Source: JAFALX01 sp050734185
GTDB taxonomy: Bacteria > Chloroflexota > Dormibacteria > Aeolococcales > Aeolococcaceae
Assembly: GCA_050734185.1 (NCBI GenBank)
Contig: JBOHUE010000195.1
Coordinates: 1 to 13,939, forward strand
Direction: 5' to 3'
Length of the DNA: 13,939 nt
This document shows, one piece after another, positions 12,416 through 13,939 of the stretch (position 1 is its first letter; every line of letters starts with the position of its first letter). The position numbers were made by a program, and so were the translations under genes. A model generated the notes under the pieces. The model had not been told where the DNA came from. It did no database searches and was given only the letters and a program-made list of their open reading frames with translations.

Positions 12416-12952
12416 ATGGCCGCCGAGTTGATCGAGATGACGGTCGACAGCATCCGGGTCCATATGCCGACGGGGCAGCATGTGGTGATCCTCAAGGAGA
12501 AGTCGGCCGAGCGGTATCTGCCCATCTGGATCGGCCTCAACGAGGCGAATGCGATAGCGCTCAAGATCACCGGCATCACGCCGGAGCGGCCGATCACGCA
12601 CGACTTGCTCGCGAACGTGCTCAGCGCAGTCGACGTCACAGTCGACCGCATTGTTGTGACGTCGTTGAGCAACGAGGTGTTCTACGCCCGCATCGTCGCT
12701 CGTTGTGACGGCAAGTCACTGGAAATCGACTCGCGGCCGTCGGACGCCATCGCCGTCGCGGTTCGAGTCGGAGCCAGCATCTTTGTCGCCGGCGAGGTGC
12801 TCGAGAAGGCCGGCGTGCTGCCGGAGGCCGACAAGGATGGCGAGGCGGTCGACATCGACCCCGCCACCATCGAGCGCCTGGCCAAGGTGCGGAACTGGGT
12901 CAACGAGCTCAACCTGCCCGACCTGGGAACCAGCGGGGGCTCCGAGAGCTAA
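12416..12952 (+). CDS. Bifunctional nuclease (BFN/DUF151) domain protein
   Basis: A 178-residue cytoplasmic protein with a single BFN/DUF151 domain over most of its length. Signature blocks are YLPIWIGLNEANAIAL (34-49), RPITHDLL (58-65) and the highly conserved IDSRPSDAIAVAVR (104-117), followed by IFVAGEVLEKAGV. The C-terminal stretch (about 147-168, ATIERLAKVRNWVNELN) resembles the short helical tail common in this family. Plant members were reported to have DNase and RNase activity; the bacterial role is not settled, so nuclease function here is inferred. ATG 12416 was chosen because it starts the conserved domain and sits six bases after a -10-like hexamer. It lies 66 bp after the pterin-family gene in the same direction, and its TAA is only 3 bp from the end of the convergent GH18 gene. 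Confidence 0.9.
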   Translation: MAAELIEMTVDSIRVHMPTGQHVVILKEKSAERYLPIWIGLNEANAIALKITGITPERPITHDLLANVLSAVDVTVDRIVVTSLSNEVFYARIVARCDGKSLEIDSRPSDAIAVAVRVGASIFVAGEVLEKAGVLPEADKDGEAVDIDPATIERLAKVRNWVNELNLPDLGTSGGSES

Positions 12953-12955
12953 CGG

Positions 12956-13939
12956 CTACCCGAAGAGGCCCCAGAAGTTCGGGTCCTCGAAGCCCAGGCG
13001 CCACGCGGCGACCCCGCTGAGGCCGTTCTGGTGCGCGATCGAGATCTTGCGCTGCAGGCTGTCGACGTCGTCGAAATAGGTGACCGAGCTGCCGTCCCCG
13101 GCGACCAAATACGGCGTCTGAGCCGCGAAGTCATAGTCCACTCGCGCTCCTGCCGAGGTCAGCTCATCGAGGACCGCCGGGTACGACGCTGACGAGCCGC
13201 TCCCGTTCGACCAGGTGCGGCCGTAGAGCGGGATGCCCAGCAGCGTCTTGGCGGGGGTGAGGCCCGGCAGTGTGGCGGCGAGCTCGGCCTGCACCCAGTC
13301 CAGCCCGGCGACCGGGCCAGGGCTGCCGCCTTCGCCGTGCTCGTCGTAGGCCATCACGTCGAGGAAGTCGGCGGCGCCGCCGAGCGCGGGCACGTCGTAG
13401 GCGGCCGAGTACTGGTTCACCCCGTTGGGGCCGTGGGGCACGACGTCGACCGTCAGTTGGGCGCCGTGGGAGTGGAGCGCCGATGCCAGCGACTTCACGA
13501 ACGAGGTGAACGCGCTCTTGTCCGCGGCAGGGATGCCCTCGAAGTCGAGGTTGACGCCCGGATAGCCGCCGTTCGCGACCTGTTGCACCGTGTTCGCTAC
13601 CAGCGTGCCGACGGCCTGCTGCGACGTCAGGAGCGAGTCGGTGCCCGCCGAGTCGGACGCGTCGTTGGCCAGGTCGGGCCACAGCGGCAGACGCACGCTC
13701 TTGGCGCGAGCGACGGCGGCCGGGTCGGGGACGCCGTCGATGGAGCCGTCGGTCTGCGCCGCCCAGCCCGTCGCGGACACCCAGTCGAGCACGCTCTGGT
13801 GATGCGCGAGTGAGTTGTTGGCCGCTGCGGTGTCGGTGACGAAGGCGACCAGGTTGGTCCCGCCCACCGTGGCCGCGGCCGGGGTGGTGACGCGGCGGAG
13901 GTCGCCGGCGGCGAGGCCGGCGAGGCACAGGTGCACGGC
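12956..13939 (-). CDS. GH18 glycosidase, YaaH/SleL-like, C-terminal part (N-terminus beyond window)
   Basis: The 327 residues in view form most of a glycoside hydrolase family 18 barrel. The catalytic strand reads GGYPGVNLDFEGIP; the acid/base Glu is encoded at 13540-13538 and its partner Asp is kept. Other family marks are LTVDVVPHGP, ADFLDVMAYDEHGEGGSPGPVAGLDWV, KTLLGIPLYGRTW, YFDDVDSLQRKISIA and GVAAWRLGFEDPNFW at the C-terminus. This resembles the YaaH/SleL group, which cleaves N-acetylglucosamine linkages in peptidoglycan, notably spore cortex; the substrate here is unproven. The frame is still open at the right edge and the GTG at 13936 is not a convincing start, so further N-terminal sequence (signal peptide, LysM, or another enzyme domain as in some GH18 fusions) is expected. 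It converges on the DUF151 gene with a 3-bp gap. Confidence 0.85.
   Translation of the reverse strand, partial: AVHLCLAGLAAGDLRRVTTPAAATVGGTNLVAFVTDTAAANNSLAHHQSVLDWVSATGWAAQTDGSIDGVPDPAAVARAKSVRLPLWPDLANDASDSAGTDSLLTSQQAVGTLVANTVQQVANGGYPGVNLDFEGIPAADKSAFTSFVKSLASALHSHGAQLTVDVVPHGPNGVNQYSAAYDVPALGGAADFLDVMAYDEHGEGGSPGPVAGLDWVQAELAATLPGLTPAKTLLGIPLYGRTWSNGSGSSASYPAVLDELTSAGARVDYDFAAQTPYLVAGDGSSVTYFDDVDSLQRKISIAHQNGLSGVAAWRLGFEDPNFWGLFG

Noticed and set aside
1..13939. tRNA, rRNA, CRISPR array, insertion sequence, prophage or riboswitch
   Set aside because: All gaps between genes are 75 bp or less and contain none of these; no terminal repeats, transposase motifs or direct repeat arrays were seen.

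Overview
The window is high-GC bacterial DNA with almost no spare sequence: twelve protein-coding regions (two cut by the window edges), no RNA genes, no mobile elements, and no gene-free stretch longer than about 75 bp. Three things point to a Gram-positive, probably actinobacterial host. The order radA - PIN/TRAM membrane protein - ispD - ispF resembles the Bacillus radA-disA-yacL-ispD-ispF block; a Bacillus/Mycobacterium-type LexA box lies before radA; and several genes appear to lack leaders, with a TANNNT hexamer 6-10 nt before the start codon and no ribosome binding site. A deep-branching actinobacterium (for example Thermoleophilia-like) is my best guess, from style only.

Layout, left to right. 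On the minus strand (transcribed right to left): partial ispF (1-99), ispD (96-767), a membrane PIN/TRAM protein (764-1930), radA (1986-3353), a secreted and membrane-anchored six-Asp-box beta-propeller protein (3394-5004), uvrB (5083-7158), a GT4 glycosyltransferase (7188-8228), mutM (8228-9052) and polA (9060-11828). On the plus strand, divergent from polA across 23 bp: a 6-pyruvoyl-tetrahydropterin synthase/QueD-family protein (11852-12349) and a bifunctional-nuclease-domain (DUF151) protein (12416-12952). On the minus strand, convergent with the latter: the C-terminal part of a GH18 YaaH/SleL-like glycosidase (12956-13939, running off the right edge).

Functionally this is mainly a DNA-repair neighbourhood: PolA (gap filling), MutM (8-oxoguanine excision), UvrB (nucleotide excision repair) and RadA (branch migration in recombination), joined to the end of the MEP isoprenoid pathway (IspD, IspF) through translationally coupled genes. 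polA-mutM-GT and PIN/TRAM-ispD-ispF look like two tightly coupled operons. uvrB, radA and the propeller gene each have their own candidate promoter. The propeller gene differs from its neighbours in having a spaced -35/-10 promoter, a short leader and a strong Shine-Dalgarno.

The most notable observations are a consensus-perfect LexA box one base upstream of the radA -10; a repeated leaderless geometry at radA, uvrB and the DUF151 gene (-10, exactly 6 nt, start codon); a pair of almost coincident opposite-strand -10 hexamers serving polA and the pterin-family gene; an apparent CTG start for ispD; the absence of disA from its usual place; and a PTPS/QueD homologue lacking two of the usual catalytic residues. 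I did not find a wholly new multi-gene system; the novelty lies in regulatory architecture and individual variants.
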